Translations under genes and position numbers: made by a program
Notes under the pieces: generated by a model
The model's input: only the letters and a program-made list of their open reading frames with translations
Told to the model about the DNA's origin: nothing
Database searches by the model: none
Assembly (NCBI GenBank): GCA_947466075.1
Contig: CANIBP010000001.1
Location: 186,001-250,000 of the forward strand
Reading direction: 5' to 3'
DNA length: 64,000 nucleotides
DNA from: Verrucomicrobiaceae bacterium
GTDB taxonomy: Bacteria; Verrucomicrobiota; Verrucomicrobiia; Verrucomicrobiales; Verrucomicrobiaceae
In this document: positions 38,601-46,264 of the stretch, piece by piece
How positions within the stretch are numbered: position 1 is the stretch's first letter
Layout of the letters: the number at the start of each line of letters is the position of its first letter

Positions 38601-38813
38601 GTCGCCGCCGGTTTTCATCGCGGCTACGGTGTCCAAACGCAGACCCGCCTTCTGCTTCAAGGCACCGTGACAGGTGTAGCAGCGTTCTTTGAGCAGCGGC
38701 TTGATGTCCTTTTCATAATCCACCGCCATGACCGGCAGTGCGATCCAGCAGAGCGCGAACACTCCTCGTGTCAGGAGGCAACGAAGTGCTGGATGGAAGT
38801 TTTTTATCTTCAT
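35664..38813 (-). CDS. PSD1-type cytochrome c protein with DUF1549 and DUF1553
   Basis: 1049 residues from the ATG at 38813, which places a signal peptide (FALCWIALPVMA) at the right distance; the frame is open 23 codons further. The N-terminal planctomycete cytochrome c domain has the heme site CYTCHG (C45, C48, H49) followed by KAGLRLDT. DUF1549 follows (about 160-370). In the middle are a beta-sandwich (about 480-650, LamG-like or DUF1080-like) and an Ala/Lys-rich helical region (about 665-780). DUF1553 (about 790-1040) ends the protein. It probably passes electrons in the periplasm in a saccharide oxidation system with the DUF1501 partner. Confidence 0.92.
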   Translation of the reverse strand: MKIKNFHPALRCLLTRGVFALCWIALPVMAVDYEKDIKPLLKERCYTCHGALKQKAGLRLDTVAAMKTGGDNGSILTADHTLLLERVTTTDKDDRMPPEGEGSLLTPEQVAKVKAWLAAGATGPVSEVPEPDPRAHWAYQPPKSSGKSMDALLAARLAAKQLKPQPEAAPEIWLRRVYLDLIGLPPSSEQIAAFLKDTTMPARQRVVDQLLSTPQYGERWARHFMDIWRYCDWYGLGAQLRHSQKHIWHWRDWIVESLNSDKGYDQMIVQMLAADELAPKDRDNLRATGFLARSYYLFNRTTWLDETIEHTCRAFLGLTMQCVKCHSHKYDPIEQTDYYRMRAIFEPLHVRLDPWQGETDFEKNGLPRVYDLHLDTPTFRHVRGDEKNEDKSKPMTPGIPQVLEFASFQPTSVKLPPTSVKPVLLPFVLEDHLNAAEREITAAKEALKKARQVLAKAPQPPTKPVTTPKIIISDDFTVAKPDQWEMLKGDWKHSPTGVRQHETGAERRSLRLKTAPPPDFEASLSFTIRGGQKWKSVGIVFDSAGGDDVMVYMSAVSGGSKIQVALANGGKTSYSTSGSTAHTILQDVRYTLDLRVRGQLINASINDEPVLVFRLPQQRRQGSVALTAFDADVEFHRFKLAELAADAVLREPAADKSVPLADAKTAVTLAEKQLAADKAKPAMIRAVFAADKAKPDKSLAQAAAAAEANYKLAQAEVDLVKAEADPKAKDAAKKVKSANEAMEKAKKNAAAPGEAYTSLSASLKAQEGPEENNNATVQTFPDTSTGRRLAFAKWIADKRNPLTARVLVNQVWMRHFGAPLVANMDDFGRRSLAPLHQDILDTLTVDFMNNGWSLKQLHRAMLLSELYRRSSSNAEADAATVAADPDNANYWRMNPRRMEAQVVRDSLLQIAGKLDLTLGGPSLDPASLETSPRRSLYFTQNADVEHRFLATFDNANVLECYRRNESIVPQQALALTNSRLSRECADALATKLGKLDEKTFINRSFLTVLGRLPSEGERLASIEGLQALKQNRSLFLQALINHNDFVTLR

Positions 38814-38917
38814 GAACAATGCGGTAGAAACATTACGCCGCCCGGACATGAACTCTTTGCTGTCCAAAAACAGACTCCTCATGCCTTAGAGAGTCTATTA
38901 CCATTAATTCATCCATC

Positions 38918-39868
38918 ATGCGCACTATCCTTTCGCTACTCGCCATCTCGTTCTCATCAGCTATTGCCGGTGACGCCACCGTCATCGAAAAGACACCTGG
39001 TCTCGTGGGCTTCTGGACCTTCGGAGAGGAAGCGGGGCAGAAACGTCTCTCGCAGGGAACCAAGGAAGCGCATCCGCTCAACGAAGTAAACGGCCCGATC
39101 CAACGCGTCGCAGGCGGACCCTTTTCCGGCTATGTCGCTGATTTAAACGGGCATCAGTATTTTGAAATCAAGCACAGCGAAACGGGCGATCTTAATATCA
39201 GCGGTAAAGACGCGCAGGTCAGCCTGTTCGCCGTCGTGCGCATCGTGAACCTCAAGAAGAGCAAAACCATCGCCGGCATGTGGAGTGAGGGCAAAGGCGC
39301 GAACGATGACACCGGCACGCGACAGTATGCGCTACTCATGAACATGCCGACCTATGGAGGCAATCGGCAGCTCACACCACACATCAGCGCCGAGGGTGGC
39401 GTGACGATGCGTGCCGACGGCACGAAGTTCCCGTGGTGTGCCGATTATGCCGCCACGAAACTCGAAGTGCCGGAGGAGCAATGGTGCACACTCGCTTTCA
39501 CCTATGACTCAAAGTTCATCCGTGCTTACATCAACGGTATTCTCGACGAACGGCAGCTGGACGCCATCAAAGACAAGCGTAACGACCCATACTACACCAA
39601 GGAAGGTCCCGACGGCAAAGATCGCGGCATGAACCCCTACTACCACGGTCGCGGCATCTTCAAATACGACCCGGCCTTGCACGCGAAGACAAAGATCGCG
39701 CCGTCCGATTTCACCGTCGGTGCACGCATGGCCGTGGGTTCGATGACCGGTGAGGCGACGATTGGCCGGTTTGGCGGCCTTGCGGTTTTCAATCGTGCGC
39801 TGAGCGATGCGGAGATGAAGAAGCTGCATGAAGCAGCCGATGTGGGTTCAATTCAGCCGAAGCCATGA
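38918..39868 (+). CDS. Secreted LamG-type concanavalin-like protein
   Basis: 316 residues with a signal peptide ([19 protein letters not shown]). The mature part is one jelly-roll domain of the LamG/concanavalin type: [11 protein letters not shown] at the start, then [22 protein letters not shown] in the middle, and [22 protein letters not shown] near the end, the last being the classical LamG closing strand. It is probably a carbohydrate-binding or enzyme-assisting exoprotein. It is divergent from the PSD1 gene across 104 bp, and the next gene, an esterase, follows on the same strand. Confidence 0.85.
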   Translation: MRTILSLLAISFSSAIAGDATVIEKTPGLVGFWTFGEEAGQKRLSQGTKEAHPLNEVNGPIQRVAGGPFSGYVADLNGHQYFEIKHSETGDLNISGKDAQVSLFAVVRIVNLKKSKTIAGMWSEGKGANDDTGTRQYALLMNMPTYGGNRQLTPHISAEGGVTMRADGTKFPWCADYAATKLEVPEEQWCTLAFTYDSKFIRAYINGILDERQLDAIKDKRNDPYYTKEGPDGKDRGMNPYYHGRGIFKYDPALHAKTKIAPSDFTVGARMAVGSMTGEATIGRFGGLAVFNRALSDAEMKKLHEAADVGSIQPKP

Positions 39869-39903
39869 GGTTTCTGCTTCTGGATTAATCGGATTCGTTG
39901 GCT

Positions 39904-40908
39904 ATGAGTCAGCGCATGTTTCGCCGACCACTCCTCGCCTACTTTGTCATTCTCACCTGCGGCTTCATTCAAGCACAAATCGTCGTTCCAGTCGCGGCGC
40001 CGACGATCAAGCGCGATGACAAGGGCATCGTAACGCTCAAGAGCAAATCGCCGGTCACGACCATCCTCTACACACTCGATGGCATGATCCCGACCTCGAA
40101 ATCGAACCCCTACCTCGTACCAATAGAACTTGCCTGTGGCGGCCAGGTGAAGGCGCGCACGTTTTCGACCGACCGCATAATGATGAGTGATGCCGTGCAT
40201 GTCACCTTTGAACCGCTTCCCGGCCACGAAGCACTTCCCAGCACGGTCGTGCCCGTCACGCAGGACCGGAGCTGGCCCAGCTACGACTGGCAGAAGCGCC
40301 ACGAGCTCACCAGTGCCGCCGTGAAGCGTGCGAAGCCGCAGATTCTCTTCATCGGCGACTCCATCACCCATTTCTTCGGCGGCGAACAGTTCGACAGCTA
40401 CGCGCTGCGCGGACAGCAAACGTGGGGCGAGTTCTATGCGCCGCGAAATGCTGGCAACCTCGGCTTTGGCTGGGATAAGACGGAAAACGTCCTCTGGCGG
40501 CTCCAGCATGGTGCCATCGACGGCATCGCGCCCAAACTCATCGTCATGATGATCGGCACTAACAACACCGGCAACTGCTCGGTGCCTGACATTGCGCTCG
40601 GCATCGAAGCCATCGTGCTAGAGTTCGAGAAACGTCTTCCAAAGTCGAAAATCCTCCTTCTTGGCATCTTTCCACGCGGTGAAAAACTCGAAGCGCCGCG
40701 TGTTAAGATTGCCGAGATCAATCAAATCATCGCCAAGCTCGACGGTAGCCACAACGTCACCTTCCTCGACATCGGCACCAAATTCCTCACGCCCGAAGGA
40801 TTGATCACCAAAGACATCATGCCTGATTTCCTGCACCCCAACGAAAAAGGCTACCGCATCTGGGCCGAGGCGATTGAGCAGACGGTGAAGAAGCTGATGG
40901 GCGATTGA
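39904..40908 (+). CDS. Secreted SGNH esterase with N-terminal chitobiase-type beta domain
   Basis: 334 residues from the ATG at 39904; a TTG lies two codons upstream. After the signal peptide (FVILTCGFIQAQ) comes a small beta domain (about 30-105) with TTILYTLDGMIPTSKSNPY, the pattern of the CHB_HEX_C domain seen beside glycoside hydrolases. The SGNH part (about 135-330) resembles the PAF-acetylhydrolase gamma type: ILFIGDSITHFFGG (Ser), VMMIGTNNTGNC (Asn block), and DFLHPNEKGYRIWAEA (Asp and His). It probably removes acetyl groups from a polysaccharide. It follows the LamG gene by 35 bp. Confidence 0.88.
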   Translation: MSQRMFRRPLLAYFVILTCGFIQAQIVVPVAAPTIKRDDKGIVTLKSKSPVTTILYTLDGMIPTSKSNPYLVPIELACGGQVKARTFSTDRIMMSDAVHVTFEPLPGHEALPSTVVPVTQDRSWPSYDWQKRHELTSAAVKRAKPQILFIGDSITHFFGGEQFDSYALRGQQTWGEFYAPRNAGNLGFGWDKTENVLWRLQHGAIDGIAPKLIVMMIGTNNTGNCSVPDIALGIEAIVLEFEKRLPKSKILLLGIFPRGEKLEAPRVKIAEINQIIAKLDGSHNVTFLDIGTKFLTPEGLITKDIMPDFLHPNEKGYRIWAEAIEQTVKKLMGD

Positions 40909-40984
40909 TTTCGCGGTTATGAACATCATTAAACTGAAATGATGCTGGCTAGATGATTTGCCTCGCTAACGTTCATCCCATTAC

Positions 40985-42118
40985 ATGCAGAAGATCCTCG
41001 CATTTCCAAAAGAAACCCAGGCGGGAGAAACGCGTGCTGCGATAGTTCCTGATTTTGTTGGCAAACTGATGGCACTGGGCGCGATGATCGAAGTGGAAGC
41101 CGGAATCGGGACCCACTGCGGTCACAGTGAAGCGGATTATATCAAAGTAGGCGCAACGGTGTGGACAGATCGTGTGGCGATGATCCAATCCGCCGACGTC
41201 ATTGTACAAGTGCGCAAGCCATCCCTCAGCGACGTGAGCATGATGCGCGAGGGCGCGGTTTTCGTCGGCCTGCTTGATCCATTTCAGTCGCCGGAATTGA
41301 TTCAGGCGCTGGCGGCTCGTGGGGTGAGCGCCATCAGCATGGAGATGGTGCCGCGCAGCACGCGGGCCCAGAAGATGGATGTGCTGTCGTCTCAGGCGAG
41401 TCTGGCCGGTTATGCTGCGGTGATCGCGGCGGCGGAGCAGTCGGGTAAAATTTTCCCGATGATGATGACGCCAGCGGGCACCATCAAGCCGGTGAAGGTT
41501 TTCATCATTGGTGCGGGTGTGGCCGGCTTGCAGGCCATCGCCACGGCGAAGCGACTCGGCGCTAAGGTGGAGGCCTTTGATACGCGGCCCGTTGTCGAAG
41601 AGCAGGTGAAGTCGCTCGGTGCAAAGTTTGTGAAGATCGATGTGGGCGAAACTGGCCAGACCGCCGACGGCTATGCGAAGCCACTGACCGAGGAGCAGAT
41701 CAAACTGCAACGCGAGGGCATGAAGCGCGTGTGTGCCGAGTCGGATGTGGTGATCACCGCTGCGCAGGTTTTTGGCAGACGCGCACCGATTTTGCTGACG
41801 AGCGAAATGCTCGACGCCATGAAGCCCGGCAGCGTCGTGGTCGATCTCGCCGTCGAAAGCGGTGGCAATGTCGAAGGCGTGGTGCCAGATCAAATCATCG
41901 AGCGCAAGGGCGTGAAAATCGTCGGTATCGCCAGTCTGCCGTGCTGCGTGCCGGTTCATGCGAGCCAGATGTATTCCTCCAACGTTACTGCTTTGCTCAC
42001 GGAGTTCTGGGACAAGGAAACCAAGGCGCTGAAGCTTAATCTGGAGGACGACATTCTTAAAAGCTGCCTCGTCACTCACGGCGGCCAAATTGTGAACCCT
42101 AAACTCGCCGCCACCTGA
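40985..42118 (+). CDS. pntAA: NAD(P) transhydrogenase alpha subunit, part 1 (NAD-binding dI)
   Basis: 377 residues. The N-terminal alanine-dehydrogenase/PNT domain begins ILAFPKETQAGETRAAIVP. The NAD-binding Rossmann part includes VFIIGAGVAGLQAIATAKRLGA, and the mobile loop lies around VSLGAKFVKID. Together with the next two genes it makes the split transhydrogenase as in Rhodospirillum: soluble dI (PntAA), membrane part (PntAB) and PntB. The enzyme uses the proton gradient to reduce NADP with NADH. It is followed by pntAB after six bases. Confidence 0.96.
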   Translation: MQKILAFPKETQAGETRAAIVPDFVGKLMALGAMIEVEAGIGTHCGHSEADYIKVGATVWTDRVAMIQSADVIVQVRKPSLSDVSMMREGAVFVGLLDPFQSPELIQALAARGVSAISMEMVPRSTRAQKMDVLSSQASLAGYAAVIAAAEQSGKIFPMMMTPAGTIKPVKVFIIGAGVAGLQAIATAKRLGAKVEAFDTRPVVEEQVKSLGAKFVKIDVGETGQTADGYAKPLTEEQIKLQREGMKRVCAESDVVITAAQVFGRRAPILLTSEMLDAMKPGSVVVDLAVESGGNVEGVVPDQIIERKGVKIVGIASLPCCVPVHASQMYSSNVTALLTEFWDKETKALKLNLEDDILKSCLVTHGGQIVNPKLAAT

Positions 42119-42124
42119 CATGCC

Positions 42125-42406
42125 ATGAATGCCGACATGCTCATCTTCTTCATCTTTGTGTTGTCGATCTTCCTCGGCTTCGAACTCATTTCCAAAGTGC
42201 CGTCGATGCTGCACACGCCGCTGATGTCCGGCACGAACGCGATTCACGGCATCATCCTGCTCGGCGGTATGTTGGTGTTGGCGAGCGCTGAAGGTTTTAT
42301 CCAGCATGTCGCTGGATTTTTGGCTGTGGTGCTCGGATCAGCGAATGTGTTCGGCGGCTTCATGGTGACTGACCGCATGCTCCAAATGTTCAAGCGCAAG
42401 AAATGA
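42125..42406 (+). CDS. pntAB: NAD(P) transhydrogenase alpha subunit, part 2 (membrane)
   Basis: 93 residues with three to four membrane helices (about 3-22, 42-62, 66-84) and the conserved SKVPSMLHTPLMSGTNAIHG loop, which is highly diagnostic of PntAB. It completes the proton channel with PntB. It overlaps pntB by four bases (ATGA). Confidence 0.95.
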   Translation: MNADMLIFFIFVLSIFLGFELISKVPSMLHTPLMSGTNAIHGIILLGGMLVLASAEGFIQHVAGFLAVVLGSANVFGGFMVTDRMLQMFKRKK

Positions 42407-43800
42407 GCACGCTCACCTCCATCGCCTTTCTCATCGCCTCGGTGCTGTTCATCGTCGGTATCAAACTGCTCGCTTCGCCAAAGACGGCTCGTAAGGGCAA
42501 TCTCGTCGCGGCGTTGGGCATGTTGATCGCGTTGTTTGCCGTGTTGCCACTGCTGCACGGCCCGCATGGCACGAGTGTTTCGTTTTGGAAGCTGCTTCTC
42601 ATTCTCGTAGGCATCGTGATCGGACTGATCGTCGGTGCGGCGGGTGCGTATCGAGTCAAGATGACTGGCATGCCGCAGATGGTCGCACTTTTCAACGGCG
42701 CAGGTGGTGGCGCGGCAGCGCTGGTGGCTGGGATCGAGTTTGCGCATGTCACGCGGGCATCGAGCACGATGTTTGTCGTCTCCATGCTTTGTGCGGCACT
42801 GATCGGTGCAGTGTCGCTATCCGGCAGCATCATTGCTTACTTCAAGCTCGAGGGTCACTTCGACAAACCCGTGACCTATCCTGCGCAGCAGGTGATGAAT
42901 GGCTTGCTGTTCGTGATGAGTCTGCTGCTTGGCCTCGCCATGGCCGCAGGCTCTCATAGCATGGTGCTCATGGCGCTGTTCCTCGTACTGGCGCTGGCAT
43001 TGGGTGTGCTCATGGTGCTGCCCATTGGTGGTGCGGACATGCCGGTGGTCATTTCGCTGCTGAACTCCTTCACGGGTCTCGCTGTCGCTGCGGATGGTTT
43101 TGCCATCGAGAACATCGCCATGATTATCGCAGGCACTTTGGTCGGGTCCTCCGGCACGTTGCTCACGCTAACAATGTGCAAGGCGATGAACCGGCCCGTG
43201 ACGAATGTTTTGTTCAGCGCCTTTGGCAAAGTGGACGCCGCCGCCACTGACGCCGCCGCTGTGTCCGGCAGTGTGCGCTCCGTGCAGGCTGATGAAGCCG
43301 CGATGCTGCTTGGAGTGGCTGCGCGAGTCGTGATTGTGCCTGGTTATGGTCTCGCTGTTGCCCAGGCGCAGCATCAGGTGCGACAGCTTGCGGATGAACT
43401 TGCCAAAAAAGGCGTCGAGGTGAGCTACGCCATCCATCCCGTCGCCGGTCGCATGCCCGGCCACATGAACGTGCTGCTCGCTGAAGCCGATGTGCCCTAT
43501 GACCAGCTCATTGAAATGGAAGCCATCAATCCCGAGATGGATCGCGTGGACGTATGCCTCGTCATTGGCGCAAATGACGTGGTGAATCCCGCCGCACGCG
43601 AAGACAAATCCAGCCCGATCTACGGTATGCCCATCATCGAAGCCGAAAAAGCCGGCACCGTGATCTTGATGAAGCGCAGCATGGGCAAAGGCTTCGCCGG
43701 CATCGAAAACGCCCTCTTTCTCCGCGACAACTGCCGCATGCTGTTTGGTGATGCCAAGGCATCGCTACAGGAATTGGTGACGCTGGTTAAAGCGGGCTAA
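42403..43800 (+). CDS. pntB: NAD(P) transhydrogenase beta subunit
   Basis: 465 residues. The first 275 contain eight to nine membrane helices with the conserved stretch PQMVALFNGAGGGAAALVAG. The C-terminal dIII domain (about 295-465) binds NADP: VIVPGYGLAVAQAQHQVRQL, then HPVAGRMPGHMNVLLAEA and NDVVNPAAREDKSSPIYGMP. With pntAA and pntAB it completes the proton-pumping transhydrogenase, a main source of NADPH for biosynthesis and for redox defence. Confidence 0.96.
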   Translation: MSTLTSIAFLIASVLFIVGIKLLASPKTARKGNLVAALGMLIALFAVLPLLHGPHGTSVSFWKLLLILVGIVIGLIVGAAGAYRVKMTGMPQMVALFNGAGGGAAALVAGIEFAHVTRASSTMFVVSMLCAALIGAVSLSGSIIAYFKLEGHFDKPVTYPAQQVMNGLLFVMSLLLGLAMAAGSHSMVLMALFLVLALALGVLMVLPIGGADMPVVISLLNSFTGLAVAADGFAIENIAMIIAGTLVGSSGTLLTLTMCKAMNRPVTNVLFSAFGKVDAAATDAAAVSGSVRSVQADEAAMLLGVAARVVIVPGYGLAVAQAQHQVRQLADELAKKGVEVSYAIHPVAGRMPGHMNVLLAEADVPYDQLIEMEAINPEMDRVDVCLVIGANDVVNPAAREDKSSPIYGMPIIEAEKAGTVILMKRSMGKGFAGIENALFLRDNCRMLFGDAKASLQELVTLVKAG

Positions 43801-43846
43801 TCACGTGCTTGGCTAAATAACCGGTTCAAGCCGCGTATGAGTGCCG

Positions 43847-45247
43847 ATGCCATCTCCCGATCATTCCTGCTCCGGGCACAGCGATCCGCATGCGTTCACG
43901 TTCATGAATCCGCGTGTGCGGGATGGCGTCGTTGTGCATGGCAGGCGTTCGGTATTGAAGACAAGCCTCGCTGGTCTCGGTAGCCTGACTTTGCCGGGAC
44001 TGATGAAGCTGCGAGGAGAAGGGAAGGTCACAAGGAGCAATAAAGCGGTGATCCTGTTGTGGATGACGGGCGGCCCCTCGCAAATCGACACCTGGGATCC
44101 GAAGCCGGACCGCCCCATCGAGAATCGCGGACCGTTCAAGACGATCCCGACGAAGCTGCCGGGCACGCACATCTGCGAATACCTGCCGAAGCAGGCCGCG
44201 ATGCTCGACAAGTTCACCATCATTCGCTCGGTCGATTGCCGTTTCAGCAATCACGAGCCGAACATGGTCATGCAGACCGCGAATCTCGCCAACGAGCCGC
44301 GCACGAACCCGAAGGCGAAGTATTACCCGTCCTTCGGCAGCATCGTGGCAAAGCATCGCGGCTCGAATCATCCGTCCATGCCGCCCTACGTCGTGCTGAA
44401 CATGAAATCACGCTCGCATGTGGCCTGGGGCGGTTATCTCGGCACGCAGTATGATCCGTTCGACGGCAACAGCGCCACGAAACTCTTCCAACTGCCCTCC
44501 GGCCTCAGCATGGACCGCCTGCATGCCCGCCAAACGCTCAGCAAGCAGATGGACGGCCTGCGTGCCGAACTCGATGCCAGCGGCATGATGAGCGCGATGG
44601 ACAGCTTCGGGCAAAAAGCCTTCGACATCGTGGCCGGTGGCCGTACGCAGGAGGCTTTCGATTTGTCCAAGGAACCGCAAAAAGTGCGCGACCTCTACGG
44701 CGAACATGATTGGGCGAAACAAGCACTGCTAGCGCGTCGCCTCGTCGAGCGCGGCTCATCATTCGTCACCATTGACCTCAGCAATCACAGCGCCTCCGGC
44801 ACCTGGGACAACCACGGCGACAACATCCCGCCCTACGGCGGCATCTGGAATGGCCTGCGTCCGTTGCTGCCCGTCTTCGATCACGTCATCACCACGCTCG
44901 TCAGCGATCTTGCCGAGCGCGGGATGCTGAACGACACCCTCGTCATCACCATGGGCGAATTTGGCCGCACACCGAACCTCGGCACCCAAGGCAGCACCGA
45001 CGGCCGCAATCACTGGCCCCATATCATGTCGATGAGTCTCGCCGGTGGTGGTTTCCGTCACGGCCAGGTCATCGGCGCATCCGACAAAACCGGCGGCGAA
45101 ATCGCCGAGCGCCCAGTCACCCCCGGCGACCTCGCCGCCACTATTTACCACCACATGGGCGTGCCGCTCGACGCGACCTACACGGATCATCAGGGTCGGC
45201 CGAATTTCATCGTGGATCAGGGTGCTCCGATCAAAGAGATGATTTGA
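43847..45247 (+). CDS. DUF1501 protein without adjacent cytochrome partner (copy 2)
   Basis: 466 residues from the ATG at 43847 (a GTG lies two codons upstream). A Tat signal is visible: GRRSVLKTSLAGLGSLTLPG, about 30 residues in. The DUF1501 domain follows: KAVILLWMTGGPSQIDTWDPKP, later TMGEFGRTPNLGTQGSTDGR and NHWPHIMSMSLAGGG. It lies 46 bp after pntB. It has no DUF1549/DUF1553 partner next to it, although a short heme-motif relic lies just beyond its stop on the other strand (45248-45373). Confidence 0.88.
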   Translation: MPSPDHSCSGHSDPHAFTFMNPRVRDGVVVHGRRSVLKTSLAGLGSLTLPGLMKLRGEGKVTRSNKAVILLWMTGGPSQIDTWDPKPDRPIENRGPFKTIPTKLPGTHICEYLPKQAAMLDKFTIIRSVDCRFSNHEPNMVMQTANLANEPRTNPKAKYYPSFGSIVAKHRGSNHPSMPPYVVLNMKSRSHVAWGGYLGTQYDPFDGNSATKLFQLPSGLSMDRLHARQTLSKQMDGLRAELDASGMMSAMDSFGQKAFDIVAGGRTQEAFDLSKEPQKVRDLYGEHDWAKQALLARRLVERGSSFVTIDLSNHSASGTWDNHGDNIPPYGGIWNGLRPLLPVFDHVITTLVSDLAERGMLNDTLVITMGEFGRTPNLGTQGSTDGRNHWPHIMSMSLAGGGFRHGQVIGASDKTGGEIAERPVTPGDLAATIYHHMGVPLDATYTDHQGRPNFIVDQGAPIKEMI

Positions 45248-45373
45248 TCGCGCCAGCGCCTTCGTGACAACCCGGCACTCCCCTACACCCATGAGCCGAA
45301 GATCGCTTGTTTTCTTCACCGTGCCGTGGCAGGACACGCAGCAGTCGTTCAGATAGACGATGGGTTCGCTCAT
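45248..45373 (-). pseudogene. Possible relic of a cytochrome c (CxxCH) protein N-terminus
   Basis: An ATG at 45373 overlaps the LmbE stop codon (ATGA) and opens a frame beginning SEPIVYLNDCCVSCHGTVKK and continuing TSDLRL. CVSCHG is a heme-binding CxxCH, and the following K-x-SDLRL resembles the KQKAGLRLDT that follows the heme site in the PSD1 protein of this window. After about 42 residues the frame simply runs antisense through the DUF1501 gene, so no domain follows. It is either a decayed start of a planctomycete-type cytochrome gene or chance similarity. Confidence 0.3.
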
Positions 45374-46203
45374 GGGATGGGAAACTGCCAGAAAAGCTCC
45401 TCCGGCTTCAAATACTCGTCCACGAGGCCATCATGCACGGGCGAGGTGCCCTTCGTGTGGTCCATCAGCGCCGCTTTCTTCGTCTCGTAGGCCTGCGATG
45501 AAAGTTTGAGCAGCAGATCCGGCTCGCGCGCCAATGGACCGCCATGCACGACGAACGCCAGCAGGCGCACCTCCACCTTCGCGATCTCCAACGCCTCCCG
45601 AGCAAACCAGAACGCCGCGCGATGATCCCCATGTTTATCAGACTCGTGGGAGACAAAAACCTCCTGCGGTCGGCGTGCACGGATGATCTCCGCCAGATCG
45701 GCCACCACGTTCGCTTTTACATACGAAGCCGGTTTGCCATGCGTGGCCGTATGATAGTCCGGCGCGGTCACGCCATGCGTTTCGCGCTTCTGCGTGAGCA
45801 TCTGACGAAACGCCGCGCTGCCATCCATCTTCCACATCTTCTCCAAACCACCGTCGGGATTGCCGAGGAAAATCAAATCCTCGCGCGGCACGCCCAGGCG
45901 CTTCATCGCAGCGATCGAATGACTTTGCCGCAACGCGCCTGCCTTGATGAAATCCTCTGGCACGAGCTGCTCGCGCTCCTTTTTGGCCACCGCAGCCGTC
46001 AACGCCACGTGACCGTCACCATTCGTCAATAGGACGACCGTGACACGCTTCTTCGCTTCCAGCGTGCGCAGGATCACGCCCGCGCAGCCGATCACCTCGT
46101 CATCCGGATGCGGCGCGATGACGAGCACATCGCCCACTGTCTCCGCGAACACGACGGAGACGCTCATGAGCAGGCAAAGCAGGCGAATCAGCACGCGACT
46201 CAT
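45370..46203 (-). CDS. LmbE/PIG-L family N-acetylglucosaminyl deacetylase
   Basis: 277 residues with a signal peptide (LLCLLMSVSVVFAE). The zinc site of the family is VIAPHPDDEVIGCAGVI (PHPDDE), and the third ligand is in SHESDKHGDHRAAF (SDKHGDHR). Members remove acetyl groups from GlcNAc-containing substrates; this exported version probably acts on a sugar conjugate in the periplasm. Its stop codon overlaps a short heme-motif frame. It is divergent from the esterase that starts 61 bp away. Confidence 0.9.
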   Translation of the reverse strand: MSRVLIRLLCLLMSVSVVFAETVGDVLVIAPHPDDEVIGCAGVILRTLEAKKRVTVVLLTNGDGHVALTAAVAKKEREQLVPEDFIKAGALRQSHSIAAMKRLGVPREDLIFLGNPDGGLEKMWKMDGSAAFRQMLTQKRETHGVTAPDYHTATHGKPASYVKANVVADLAEIIRARRPQEVFVSHESDKHGDHRAAFWFAREALEIAKVEVRLLAFVVHGGPLAREPDLLLKLSSQAYETKKAALMDHTKGTSPVHDGLVDEYLKPEELFWQFPIP

Positions 46204-46264
46204 ACGCGCCGATCACGGTGCCTCTCGCGATCAAAGCCTGCTCCTCGTCGCGTAGTGGTCAGTG

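Noticed and set aside
40973..42307. A 444-codon minus-strand frame opposite pntAA/pntAB
   Set aside because: His/Arg/Asp-rich antisense of certain transhydrogenase genes.
43801..43846. Terminator between pntB and the DUF1501 gene
   Set aside because: No stem-loop with T-tract could be found in the 46 bp.
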